A DNA stretch of 28,421 nucleotides. It comes from an uncultured bacterium. Lineage in GTDB: Bacteria; Planctomycetota; Phycisphaerae; Phycisphaerales; UBA1924. This document shows, one piece after another, positions 7,538 through 16,600 of the stretch. Position numbers and translations under genes: made by a program. Numbering within the stretch: position 1 is the first letter of the stretch; each line of letters starts with the position of its first letter. The notes under the pieces were generated by a model that worked only from the letters and a program-made list of their open reading frames with translations, made no database searches and was not told where the DNA came from. The stretch spans positions 1-28,421 of the forward strand of contig CALKYH010000229.1 in the NCBI GenBank assembly GCA_938003595.1, given 5' to 3'.

Positions 7538-8815
7538 ATGGGCGCGCTCTCGTTCGAGGTCGTGGCGAAGTCCGCGTCGTGCCACGCCCGGCTCGGGCGG
7601 GTGTCCACGGTCCACGGAACATTCGACACGCCCGCCTTCATGCCCGTCGGCACGCGCGGCTCGGTCAAGGGGATTCTTCCCAACCTCGTCGCGGCGACCG
7701 GCGCGCAGGTCGTGCTCGGCAACACGCTGCACCTGCTGCTGCGACCCGGGCCGGACATCGTCGCGAAGCTCGGCGGGCTGCACGCCTTCATGGGCTGGCC
7801 CGGGCCGATCCTCACCGACTCCGGCGGCTATCAGGCGTACTCCCTCGCCGACACCAACACCGTCACCGACGACTCCGTCGTCTTCAAGTCCGTGGTGGAC
7901 GGCTCGCTCATCGACCTCACCCCCGAGCGCGCCATCGACACACAGAACAAGCTCGGCGCCGACATCATCATGGCGCTGGACGACTGCCCCCCGAGCGTGG
8001 ACCCGGCGACGCTCAACCAGGCGCGACTGCGGATCTCGGCGCAGCAGGCGGCGGCCTCGGGCCTCGGCAAGAAGGGCTACGACCACGGCAGGCGCCTGGA
8101 CATCGCCAACGAGCGGACCATCCGCTGGCTGGAGCGCTGCAAGGCGGCGCATGCCCGACCGGAGGAGCAGTCCCTCTTCGGGATCGTCCAGGGCGGGACC
8201 GACCTGGACCGGCGGGACTGGTCGCTCGAACGCGTCTGCGGAGTGGACCTGCCGGGGTACGCCATCGGCGGCGTGGCCGTGGGGGAGGGGTTCGACCAGA
8301 TTGTCCGCGTGGTCGAGCACTGTGCCCCCAGGCTCCCGGCGGACCGGCCCCGGTACCTGATGGGCGTCGGCTACGAGCGAGACCTGCTCGCGGCGGTCCG
8401 GGCCGGAGTGGACATGTTCGACTGCGTGCTGCCGACCCGCAACGGCCGCAACGCCAACGCCTTCACCCCCACGGGCCCGATCCGGCTCCGGAACGCCCAG
8501 TTCGCCGAGGATCCGGGCCCGATCGATCCGACCTGCGACTGCCTGGCCTGCCGGCCGGCGGCCCACGGGTGGCCGGTCCTGGGCGGGGGTGCGTTCTCCC
8601 GGGCCTACCTCCGCCACCTGTTCATGGCGGGGGAGATGCTGGGGCCGATCCTGGTCAGCATCCACAACCTGAGGCACTTCCAGCGGCTCATGTTGGACAT
8701 CCGGGCCGCGATCCGGGATGATGCTTGGTCCTCTCTCGCCCGGCGCTGGCCGGTGACCTCGCGGCCGGCGGGTTCGGAACCCGGCCGGTCCGGAGATGCG
8801 CGTTCTGAGAATTGA
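7538..8815 (+). CDS. tgt: tRNA-guanine transglycosylase (queuine tRNA-ribosyltransferase)
   Basis: Exchanges guanine 34 for the queuosine precursor preQ1 in tRNAs with GUN anticodons. Length 425 residues, with the full TIM-barrel motif set: RGSVKGI near 40, LGNTLHL near 60, general base D94 in LTDSGGYQ (Y where F is usual), SLFGIVQGG (212-220), LPGYAIGG (238-245), and nucleophile D295 in MFDCVLPTR. Zinc ligands are C333, C335 and C338 in CDCLAC, with H376 in SIHN. The Cys338-His376 distance is about 12 residues longer than in the Zymomonas enzyme, owing to a Gly/Pro-rich insert (about 339-352). The last 30 residues are an extra polar tail. Start ATG at 7538, five bases after the rhomboid stop. 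It precedes yajC and secDF, the widespread tgt-yajC-secD-secF order. Confidence 0.97.
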   Translation: MGALSFEVVAKSASCHARLGRVSTVHGTFDTPAFMPVGTRGSVKGILPNLVAATGAQVVLGNTLHLLLRPGPDIVAKLGGLHAFMGWPGPILTDSGGYQAYSLADTNTVTDDSVVFKSVVDGSLIDLTPERAIDTQNKLGADIIMALDDCPPSVDPATLNQARLRISAQQAAASGLGKKGYDHGRRLDIANERTIRWLERCKAAHARPEEQSLFGIVQGGTDLDRRDWSLERVCGVDLPGYAIGGVAVGEGFDQIVRVVEHCAPRLPADRPRYLMGVGYERDLLAAVRAGVDMFDCVLPTRNGRNANAFTPTGPIRLRNAQFAEDPGPIDPTCDCLACRPAAHGWPVLGGGAFSRAYLRHLFMAGEMLGPILVSIHNLRHFQRLMLDIRAAIRDDAWSSLARRWPVTSRPAGSEPGRSGDARSEN

Positions 8816-8917
8816 AATCCGCCGCCGCGGCCCCGGAAGTTGGGTCTCGGCGGCCTGCACGGTCAGGGATCGCCCTCCGGACGGACGAGCCCGACCGCCA
8901 TTGGACCTCGACACACG

Positions 8918-9409
8918 ATGACACCGACCACTGATCTCTCGATGCCGGCCTTCGCCGGCGACCTCCTCTCGTCGCCCTTCTTCCTTGCGCAGGCTGAGGC
9001 CGCGCCGCCGGTCGCCGGTCGCCCCGACGGCGGCGGCGCCGTGACGGGCGAGGCGGGTCAGCCACTGGGCGGGGCCGGCGGGGGCGGGGCGCCGCCGCCC
9101 GTGTTCGGCGGCCAGCTCCTGTTCCTCATGCTGGGGCTGTTCGCGTTCATGCTCATCATGCAGGTCTTCTCGGGACGCAAGGAAAAGCGCCGGCGCGCCG
9201 AGATGCTCGCGTCGCTGCGTCGGCACGACCGCGTGGTGACCGTCGGCGGGATCATCGGCCATGTGGTCGAGGTCCGCGACGACGAGGTGGTCCTGAAGAT
9301 CGACGAGGCCACGAACACCAAGATCCGCGTGACGCGGCCCTCCGTGCAGAGCGTCGTCAAGAAGTCCAACGCGGAGGAGCGCCCGGTCGCCGAGACCGCC
9401 AAGGCCTGA
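8918..9409 (+). CDS. yajC: Preprotein translocase subunit YajC
   Basis: Small membrane protein that associates with SecDF at the Sec translocon. The chosen frame gives 163 residues. One transmembrane helix lies at about 67-82 (LLFLMLGLFAFMLIM). It is followed by the family core RKEKRRRAEMLASLRRHDRVVTVGG, written here as a basic stretch and then DRVVTVGGIIGHV, and by DDEVVLKID and TKIRVTRPSVQSVV. The N-terminal 65 residues, rich in Gly, Ala and Pro, are longer than in enterobacterial YajC and include a weak hydrophobic patch (LLSSPFFLAQA). Start ATG at 8918; ATG at 8942 is equally possible, and neither has a strong ribosome site. The 102 bases between tgt and this gene show no hairpin or strong promoter. 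Confidence 0.95.
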   Translation: MTPTTDLSMPAFAGDLLSSPFFLAQAEAAPPVAGRPDGGGAVTGEAGQPLGGAGGGGAPPPVFGGQLLFLMLGLFAFMLIMQVFSGRKEKRRRAEMLASLRRHDRVVTVGGIIGHVVEVRDDEVVLKIDEATNTKIRVTRPSVQSVVKKSNAEERPVAETAKA

Positions 9410-9468
9410 TCGACTCGCACGAGATCACGACGCTCCGCTCCTGCCTTATTCCCCGCTGATTTCCACCT

Positions 9469-12400
9469 ATGCCCCGACTCATTCGAAACACCGTACTCCT
9501 GATCGCCCTGCTCGCCCTCGCTGCGCTGGCGATCTATCCGCCGTCTGAGAAGCTCCGTCGAGGCAAGGACCTGGCGGGCGGCGCCAGCCTGGTCTACGCC
9601 GTCGAGATCGAGGCGCAGGAGAGCGCCTCGAATGTGCTGAGCCAGACGATCGAGGTCCTCAAGCGGCGCGTGAACCCCACCGGCGCCATGGATATCTCGA
9701 TGGTCGCACAGGGCGACAACCGCATCGAGATCTCGATGCCGCTGCCCAGCGAGCGGGTCCGCGCGATGCGGGCGGAGTTCGAGACGCTGATCGCAGCGAC
9801 CGGCTCCCGCACGATCAGCGGCTCGGAGCTGGAGCGCGTGATGCGACTGCCCGCCGACCAGCGCCGGACGGAGCTGGCCGCCCTCGCCGGCGGCAGCCCG
9901 GAGCGCCAGGCGCTGATCCGCGACGCCGCGCTGCGGTACGACGAGTCGCTGCAGGCCCGCCAGGCCTTCACCGAGGCCGAGGCCGCGGGGGCCGACCAGG
10001 CCGTGCAGGACCGATTGCTCGAGGGCGCCGCGACCGCGGAGCTGGCCTACGAGACCGCGCGCGACGCGGTGCTGGCCTCGGCGGTGAACCCGGACGAGAT
10101 CCGGCGCGCGCTGGAGCTGACCGACATCCCGCGCATCATCAACAACCGCGAGACCGGCCAGCCGATGACCATCGACAGCCCGCGCGACCGCACCGTCGCG
10201 CGGCTCATGGAGACGCACCCCGACGCGGCGCCGGCCATCGCCGCCGCTGTCGCCGCGTACGAAAAGTACGAGAAGGAGCGCTCCGGCCTCGACGACCCAT
10301 CCGACCTGATCCGCCTGCTCAAGGGCTCGGGCGTGCTGACCTTCCGCATCGTGCCCGGGGTCGGCAGCCTGCCCGAGGAGGCCCGCCTGCGCGCCGAGCT
10401 GCAGGAACGCGGCCCCCGCGCGTCGCGATCCAGCGAGGCCCGCTGGTACCAGCTCGAGAACATCGAGGCCTGGTACGACAATGTCCAGCAGCTCGAGGAC
10501 CTGCAGGCCGACCCCGTCGCCTACTTCGCGCAGCGCGGTTTCGTCGTCGAGGAGCGCGACGGCCTCTACTACATCCTGCTCTACGACGCCCCGGGCCTCC
10601 GCCTGACCGAGGCCGAGGGCCGCTGGCGCGTCACCTCGTCCTTCGGCCAGCCCGACCAGTACGGCCGTCCCGGCATCGCGTTCCGCATGGACGCCCGCGG
10701 CGCCTCGCTGCTGGGCGACCTGACCGGCGCCAATGTCGGCAAGCCGATGGCCATCCTGCTCGACGACAAGGTCTACACCGCGCCGACGCTGCAGTCCGAG
10801 ATCAGCGCGAGCGGCCAGATCATGGGCGTCTTCACGCCCGAGGACATCAAGTACATCACCCAGACGCTGCAGGCCGGCTCCCTCGCCGCCAAGCTGTCCG
10901 AGCAGCCCATCAGCCGCAGCGTCACCGGCCCCGAGCTCGGCGCCGACAACCTGCGCCGCGGCGTGCTCGCCGGCGGCTACGCGTTCATCGCCATCGCGAT
11001 CTTCATGTTCCTCTACTACTTCACCTGCGGCGCCGTCGCCGTGGGCGCCCTGGCGGCCAACGCCCTGCTGCTTCTGGGCCTCATGGCGGTGGGGCGCGCC
11101 GCGTTCACCATGCCCGGCATCGCGGGCGTCGTGCTGACCTTCGGCATGGCGGTGGACTCCAGCGTGCTCATCTACGAGCGCATCCGCGAGGAGCTGATCG
11201 CCGGCCAGAACACCAAGGCCGCGGCCCGCATCGGGTACCAGCGGGCGCTGTCCGCGATCCTCGACGGCAACATCACGACGCTCATCGTCGCGCTGGTGCT
11301 GTACTGGACGGGCACAACCGAGATCAAGGGCTTCGCGGTCGTCCTGGGCATCGGCATCGCGACCACGCTGTTCTCGGCGCTGGTGGTCACGCGTCTTTCG
11401 CTGCAGTGGCTGACCGAGGGCATCAAGGTCAAGCGGCTGCCGATGCTCCCGACGGTCATCCCCGGACTGGGTCGTCTGCTCGAGCCGAGGATCGACTGGA
11501 TCGGCCTCCGCTATGTGTTCTTCGCCATCTCCGGTGGCCTGATCGTCCTCAGCGCCTTCGTCATGATTCGCCAGGGCCCGGAGATGTTCGACAACGAGTT
11601 CCGCGGCGGCACCGCCGTCACCCTGCAGTTCAAGGACGGCGGCTCCGGCCCGATGACGCTCTCCCGCCAGCAGGTGGAGGAGCGCGTCCGCGGCGTCGCG
11701 TCCGCGGCCCAGCCCGGCAGCGAAGTCGCGAAGCTGTTCACCGCCGACATCATCGCGGTGAACCCCGAGGCCGACCAGGTCACCTCCAATGTCTTCCTCG
11801 TGAAGACCGTCGCGACGGACGCCGACGCGGTGTCCGAGGCCCTGACCGAGGCGTTCGCGGATCACCTCGACGCGCGCCCGCCGATCGACATCGGGTCGTC
11901 CGACTATCACCCGCTGACCCGTCCTCCGTTGGGCGACAACATCGGGCGCGCCGAGGTGCGCGACGATGTCGGCGACGCTCAGGGCGGCGTGGCCGTGGTC
12001 GTGACCGGGCTTGACCCGGCGCCAAGCCTGGCCGAGCTCGACGCTCGTCTCGAGAACATGGGCTCGCAGCCGGACTTCAGCGACTCGCTGACCCGCACGC
12101 ACCGCACCATCATCCTCGAGGGCGACCCCGGCGCCGTGACCGCCTTCGCGCGCGTCGCCGTGGATCCGCAGCTGTCCTTCTTCGACGACGAGGCCCGCTG
12201 GCGCACCGATGTCGCCGAGCGCGAGGTCGCGCTCGTCCGCGACGCGCTGGAGCGCGGCAGCAGCCTCGCCGGCGTGCAGAACTTCAGCCCCGCCATCGCC
12301 AAGACCTTCGCCGCGCAGGCCGCGGTCTCGGTCATCCTCAGCGTCGTCGGCATCCTCATCTATGTCTGGGTGCGGTTCGGCTCGATGCGCTACAGCGTCG

Positions 12401-12912
12401 CGGCGGTCGCGGCGGACCTGCACGACGCGTTCATCGCGGTCGGGCTCGTCGCCCTGGCCGAGGTCGTCTACGAACTGGCGCCGGGCCTGGCGGCCAGCAT
12501 CGGGCTGCAGCCGTTCAAGATCGACCTGGCCATGGTGGCGGCGATCCTCACCGTGCTCGGCTACTCGCTGAACGACTCCATCGTCGTGATGGACCGCATC
12601 CGCGAGAACCGGGGCAAGCTGGCCTACGCCTCCCGAGAGGTCATCAACCGCTCGCTCAACCAGACCTTCAGCCGCACGATCATCACCTCCGGCACCACGC
12701 TGCTGTCGTGCCTGATCCTCTATGTGCTGGCCGGGGAGTCGATCCGCGGCTTCGCCTACGCCATCTTCATCGGCGTCCTCGCGGGCACTTTCTCGTCCTT
12801 CAGCGTCGCGGCGCCCCTGGTCTGGACCAAAGCCCCCCCGCCGGCCAAGCCGATGAACCGGGAGGGCGAATCCCGGACCGCGGACGGCGCCGCGGCCCTC
12901 GCCACCACCTGA
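9469..12912 (+). CDS. secDF: Fused protein-export membrane protein SecDF
   Basis: Proton-driven RND-type accessory of the Sec translocon that pulls exported proteins across the membrane. Length 1147 residues, about 200 more than separate E. coli SecD plus SecF. The SecD half has TM1 at 5-23, KDLAGGASLVY (33-43), a very long P1 region with a Glu/Ala-rich helical insert (about 105-270), then AGSLAAKL and membrane helices with FGMAVDSSVLIYERIREE. D563 matches the proton-relay aspartate, though the following residues are SS rather than the usual AN. The SecF half starts near 690, with the EFRGGTAV motif and TM helices including GYSLNDSIVVMDRIREN (D1036). The C-terminal tail (about 1122-1147) is polar. 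Start ATG at 9469, 59 bases after yajC, with no obvious ribosome site. Confidence 0.97.
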   Translation: MPRLIRNTVLLIALLALAALAIYPPSEKLRRGKDLAGGASLVYAVEIEAQESASNVLSQTIEVLKRRVNPTGAMDISMVAQGDNRIEISMPLPSERVRAMRAEFETLIAATGSRTISGSELERVMRLPADQRRTELAALAGGSPERQALIRDAALRYDESLQARQAFTEAEAAGADQAVQDRLLEGAATAELAYETARDAVLASAVNPDEIRRALELTDIPRIINNRETGQPMTIDSPRDRTVARLMETHPDAAPAIAAAVAAYEKYEKERSGLDDPSDLIRLLKGSGVLTFRIVPGVGSLPEEARLRAELQERGPRASRSSEARWYQLENIEAWYDNVQQLEDLQADPVAYFAQRGFVVEERDGLYYILLYDAPGLRLTEAEGRWRVTSSFGQPDQYGRPGIAFRMDARGASLLGDLTGANVGKPMAILLDDKVYTAPTLQSEISASGQIMGVFTPEDIKYITQTLQAGSLAAKLSEQPISRSVTGPELGADNLRRGVLAGGYAFIAIAIFMFLYYFTCGAVAVGALAANALLLLGLMAVGRAAFTMPGIAGVVLTFGMAVDSSVLIYERIREELIAGQNTKAAARIGYQRALSAILDGNITTLIVALVLYWTGTTEIKGFAVVLGIGIATTLFSALVVTRLSLQWLTEGIKVKRLPMLPTVIPGLGRLLEPRIDWIGLRYVFFAISGGLIVLSAFVMIRQGPEMFDNEFRGGTAVTLQFKDGGSGPMTLSRQQVEERVRGVASAAQPGSEVAKLFTADIIAVNPEADQVTSNVFLVKTVATDADAVSEALTEAFADHLDARPPIDIGSSDYHPLTRPPLGDNIGRAEVRDDVGDAQGGVAVVVTGLDPAPSLAELDARLENMGSQPDFSDSLTRTHRTIILEGDPGAVTAFARVAVDPQLSFFDDEARWRTDVAEREVALVRDALERGSSLAGVQNFSPAIAKTFAAQAAVSVILSVVGILIYVWVRFGSMRYSVAAVAADLHDAFIAVGLVALAEVVYELAPGLAASIGLQPFKIDLAMVAAILTVLGYSLNDSIVVMDRIRENRGKLAYASREVINRSLNQTFSRTIITSGTTLLSCLILYVLAGESIRGFAYAIFIGVLAGTFSSFSVAAPLVWTKAPPPAKPMNREGESRTADGAAALATT

Positions 12913-12945
12913 CCACGGCCGGGAGCATCTCCCGGGAGGCGCGAC

Positions 12946-13629
12946 ATGCGCACTGGACGGCAACGATTGGCGCTCGGGGCGGGGCTCCTCGCGGCGCTGT
13001 GGGTTGTTGTGTACTGGGCATGGCCGGTGGACCGGAGCCCGGCCATCACCTTCGCCGACGAGCCGATGGAGGCCACGATCGTCGAGCCCCAGACGACGAT
13101 CCAATCCCCGGCCCAGACGCCCCCGCCCCAGCCCGCCGCTCAGACGCAGCCCCAGGCCACGCCGGCGCAGGCCGCGCCGGAGCGCCCGCGCGTCGGCGTG
13201 ATCGAGCCGGTGTTCACCATGCACACCGTCAAGGCCGGCGAGACCTTCCAGTCCATCGCGAAGAAGGCCTACGGCAGCGCGGCCATGTGGTCGGTCGTCG
13301 CCCGCGCGAATCCGCGCGTGGACCCGCGCAAGCTGCGCGCCGGGCAGGAGATCCGCCTGCCGGTCGATCCGAACAATGTCCAGGGCCTGACCATCGGCGA
13401 CCCCGCCGACATCGCCGCGCCCCGGACAACGCAGTCGGTCGAGTATGTCGTGCAGCCCGGCGACACGCTGGGCGGCATCGCCAAGACCTACTACAACTCC
13501 TCGGCGCTCTGGGAGGTGATCCTGGACGCCAACCGTTCGCTGCTGACGCGACCGCAGGACCTGCGCCCGGGGATGAAGCTCATCATCCCGCCGGATCCGC
13601 GCGGCGCCACCGGCTCCGGCGCCCGCTGA
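12946..13629 (+). CDS. Membrane-anchored protein with two LysM domains
   Basis: Probable cell-wall-associated protein; LysM domains bind N-acetylglucosamine-containing glycans such as peptidoglycan. Length 227 residues. An N-terminal hydrophobic helix (about 9-26) ends before WPVDRS, most likely an uncleaved anchor. A Pro/Gln-rich linker (about 47-82) follows. LysM 1 spans about 93-140 (HTVKAGETFQSIAKKAYG to LRAGQEIRLPV) and LysM 2 about 167-215 (YVVQPGDTLGGIAKTYYN to LRPGMKLIIP). No enzymatic domain is present, so a structural or scaffold role is inferred. A good ribosome site, GGGAGG, lies six bases before the ATG at 12946. The gene is 33 bases downstream of secDF and convergent with smc, whose end is only 15 bases away with no visible terminator between. 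Confidence 0.9.
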   Translation: MRTGRQRLALGAGLLAALWVVVYWAWPVDRSPAITFADEPMEATIVEPQTTIQSPAQTPPPQPAAQTQPQATPAQAAPERPRVGVIEPVFTMHTVKAGETFQSIAKKAYGSAAMWSVVARANPRVDPRKLRAGQEIRLPVDPNNVQGLTIGDPADIAAPRTTQSVEYVVQPGDTLGGIAKTYYNSSALWEVILDANRSLLTRPQDLRPGMKLIIPPDPRGATGSGAR

Positions 13630-13644
13630 CGGGGCGCCATTCAA

Positions 13645-16600
13645 TCACTCCGGATCGGGCGTGGCCTCGACATGGCTCGGGGCCTCCTCCGCGCGCATGC
13701 CGGCGAGGGCGTCGCGCAGGTTGCCCTTGCGCTTCGGTCGCTCGGGCTTGGGCTCGGCCTCCGAATCGGCGGTGGGGGGCTGATCGGCGCCGCTGTCGGC
13801 GTTGACCTTGATGTGCCCGCTCTCGCCGACATCCTCGAACTTCACGCTGACCCGGCGGGACACGCCGCGCTCCTGCATGGTCACGCCGTAGAGCTGGTTG
13901 GCGTGGTGCATGGTGCGCTTGTTGTGGGTGATGACGATGAAGTGGGAGTTGTCGAGGAAGCGGTGGAGGATGGAGCAGAAGCGCTCGACATTGCTCTCGT
14001 CCAGCGCCGCGTCCACTTCGTCCAGGATGCAGAAGGGCGAGGGCTTGCTCTGGAAGATCGACATGAGCAGCGCCACGGCGGTCATGGTCTTCTCGCCGCC
14101 GGACAACTGCGTGATGCTGCGGGGCTCCTTGCCGGGCGGCTTGGCGATGACCTCGACGCCGGACTCGAGCCAGTCGATCTCGCCGGTCTCGGGGTGGGGC
14201 ATGAGACGCAGCTCGGCCCGCCCGCCGCCGAAGAGGCGCCGGAACATGCCGTCCTGACCGGCGAAGTGGCCCTGAATGCGCTCGAAGACCTCCTTGAATC
14301 GGTCGCGGCTGACATCGCTCAGGCGCTGGATGAGCCCCTCGAGCGCGGCGCGGGCCTCGTCGATGTCGGCGACCTGTTTCGCAAGGTCCTCGTTGCGGGT
14401 CTCGAGCTGGGTCTCTTCCTCGATGGCGTCGAGGTTCACATTGCCCAGGCGCTTGATCTCGCCCTTGAGCCGGTCGATCTCGGCGCCGACGGCCTCCTGG
14501 TCCAGCGCCTCGTGCGACTCGGCGTGCTCGGACTTCCACCAGTCGTACTCGGCGCCCAGGTCAAGCGCGATGTCCTCGACGGTGCGCTCCTCGAGCGTCT
14601 CGCGCCGGATCTCCAGCTCGCGCCGGGACATCTCGAGGCTGTTCCAGTCTCGCTCGATGTGCCCGGCGTGCTCGCGGGCCAGCAGAGTGCGCTCGCCCAT
14701 CTCCCGGGCGTGCTCGGTGGCGGTGTGGAGGGTCTCCTCCAGCGCGGCGCGCCGGGCCTGGGCCTCGTCGCGCGCGGTGATCGCGGCCTGGATCTGGCCC
14801 TTCGCTTCCTCGATCGCCCGCTCGTGGTCGCCCACGCGCTGGCGCCGGTGCTGGGCGCTCTCGGCCGCCTGGCGCGACTGGCGCCGCGCCTCCTCGATGG
14901 ACAGGTCCAGCTGGCGAAGCTCACGCCGGGCCGCGACGGACTGCTCCGCCCGCTGGCTGGCGCGGACCTTCGCCGCGGTGAACGCTTCGTTCGCCCGCTC
15001 GACCTCGGCGGCCAGGGTCGCGACGGCTTCCTCGGCGCCGCCGAGGGTGACGGCCTGTTCCTGCTCCAGCCGCCCGAGGCTCTCGGCCTTCTCCAGCAGC
15101 GCGTCGCGCTCCTTGGTCAGCGCCGCGATGTGGTCGGCGGTCTCCGCGGCCTCGTCGTCGATCGCTCGCCGTTCGCGGCCGAGGCGATCGAGCTCCACGC
15201 CGAGCCGGTCGCGTCGGGCCTCCTCGGCGGCGATGTGCCGGCGTTCCTCGGCGAGGTCGGTGCGGAGGGCGGAGCGCCGGGCGTCCAGCGCCGCGGCCTG
15301 CTCGTCGAGGCCTCTGAGGCGAGTGCGGGACTCCTCGATGCGGGCCGAGAGCGTGGTGAGGGAGATTTCCAGCTCGCCCATCTCGGCGCGACGCTGCAGC
15401 AGGCCGCGTCCGGACTCTTCGGCGGACAGCGGACCGGCGATGAGGCGTCCATCGGCCTCGAGCACCTCGCCGTTGCGGGTGACGAAGCGAGCGCCGGGAG
15501 TTGCCAAGGGGCCGCGGGCTTCGAGAAGGGCGTCGTTGATCGTGGCGACGACATAGGTGCGCCCGAGCAGCCGGCGGAGAAGAGCGCCGGCGCGCTGGTC
15601 CACATCGACGAAGTCCACGGCGCGCTCGACGCCTGGGGGCAGGGGCGAGATGGCGTCGTCGGTCGGGGCGCCGTCGTCGGTCAGGGGCAGGAAGGTGACA
15701 CGCCCGGCGAGCGCGCCCAGGATCGGGCTCGCGGCCAGGTCGGCGGCGCAGGTGACGGCGATGGCCTGCAGCGCGCCGCCGAGGGCGGCCTCGACGACGA
15801 GGGCGTCGGCGCCGGTGACACGCACCAGGTCGGCCAGCGGACCCACGATGGACTCGTACCCCGGGGCGCCGGCCTCGCGACGGTCGAGGGCTTCGCGGGC
15901 GGCCTCGCCCAGGCCCACGCGAGACTCGATCATCTCCTGCAGGGTCGCGCGCCGGCTGTCGATGCGGGCCCGCTCCTGTTCGAGCTCGCCCAGGCGCTCG
16001 GTGAGATCTCGCTGCTCGCCGGAGAGCGACGCGGCGCTGTCGTCCATCTCGCGCGCCTGCGACTCGATGCTCGACACGCGCCGAGCGCGGTCCTGGAGCG
16101 AGCGCTCGGTCGCGTCGGTCTCCTCCTCCAGCGAACGCACGCTGTCGGCGACGACGCCCAGGCGTGAGACGAAGCGTGCGGCCTGCTCCTTGAGCGACTC
16201 GAGCCGCCGGCGCTCGCCCTCGGCCTCGGCGTTCAGCGCCGAGCGCCGGCGAGACAACTCCGCCACGGCGGCGCGGGCGGCGTCCAGATCGGAGCGCCGA
16301 CCGGCCAGATCGGTCTGGGCGCGGCTGCGGTCCAGGCCCAGCTGCTGCATCTCGCCCTCGGCCGCGGCGACCGCGGCGTCGAGCGCATCGCAGGCCTCGC
16401 GCCGTTGCGCGGCGTCCTCCAGAAGATCGCCGATGCGGGTCTCCAGCTCGGCCAGTCGGGCCTCGTCGTGCGCCGCCTGCTGGATCGCGTCCGCGAGGTT
16501 GCGCTCCAGCATCCCGATGCGCTGCGTCGCGGCGTCGCGGTCGTGCTCGGCGCGGGCGTGGGCCGCCTCGGCCTCCTGGCGCTCGCTCAACAGTTCATGA

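Noticed and set aside
9058..13644. A 1528-codon open frame on the minus strand opposite secDF
   Set aside because: It is antisense to a clear SecDF/LysM region, is rich in Arg, His, Gly and Asp with no recognisable domain, and reflects lack of stops in GC-rich third positions.
13672..16167. A long plus-strand frame opposite smc
   Set aside because: It mirrors the coding strand of smc, has low-complexity composition and no motifs.
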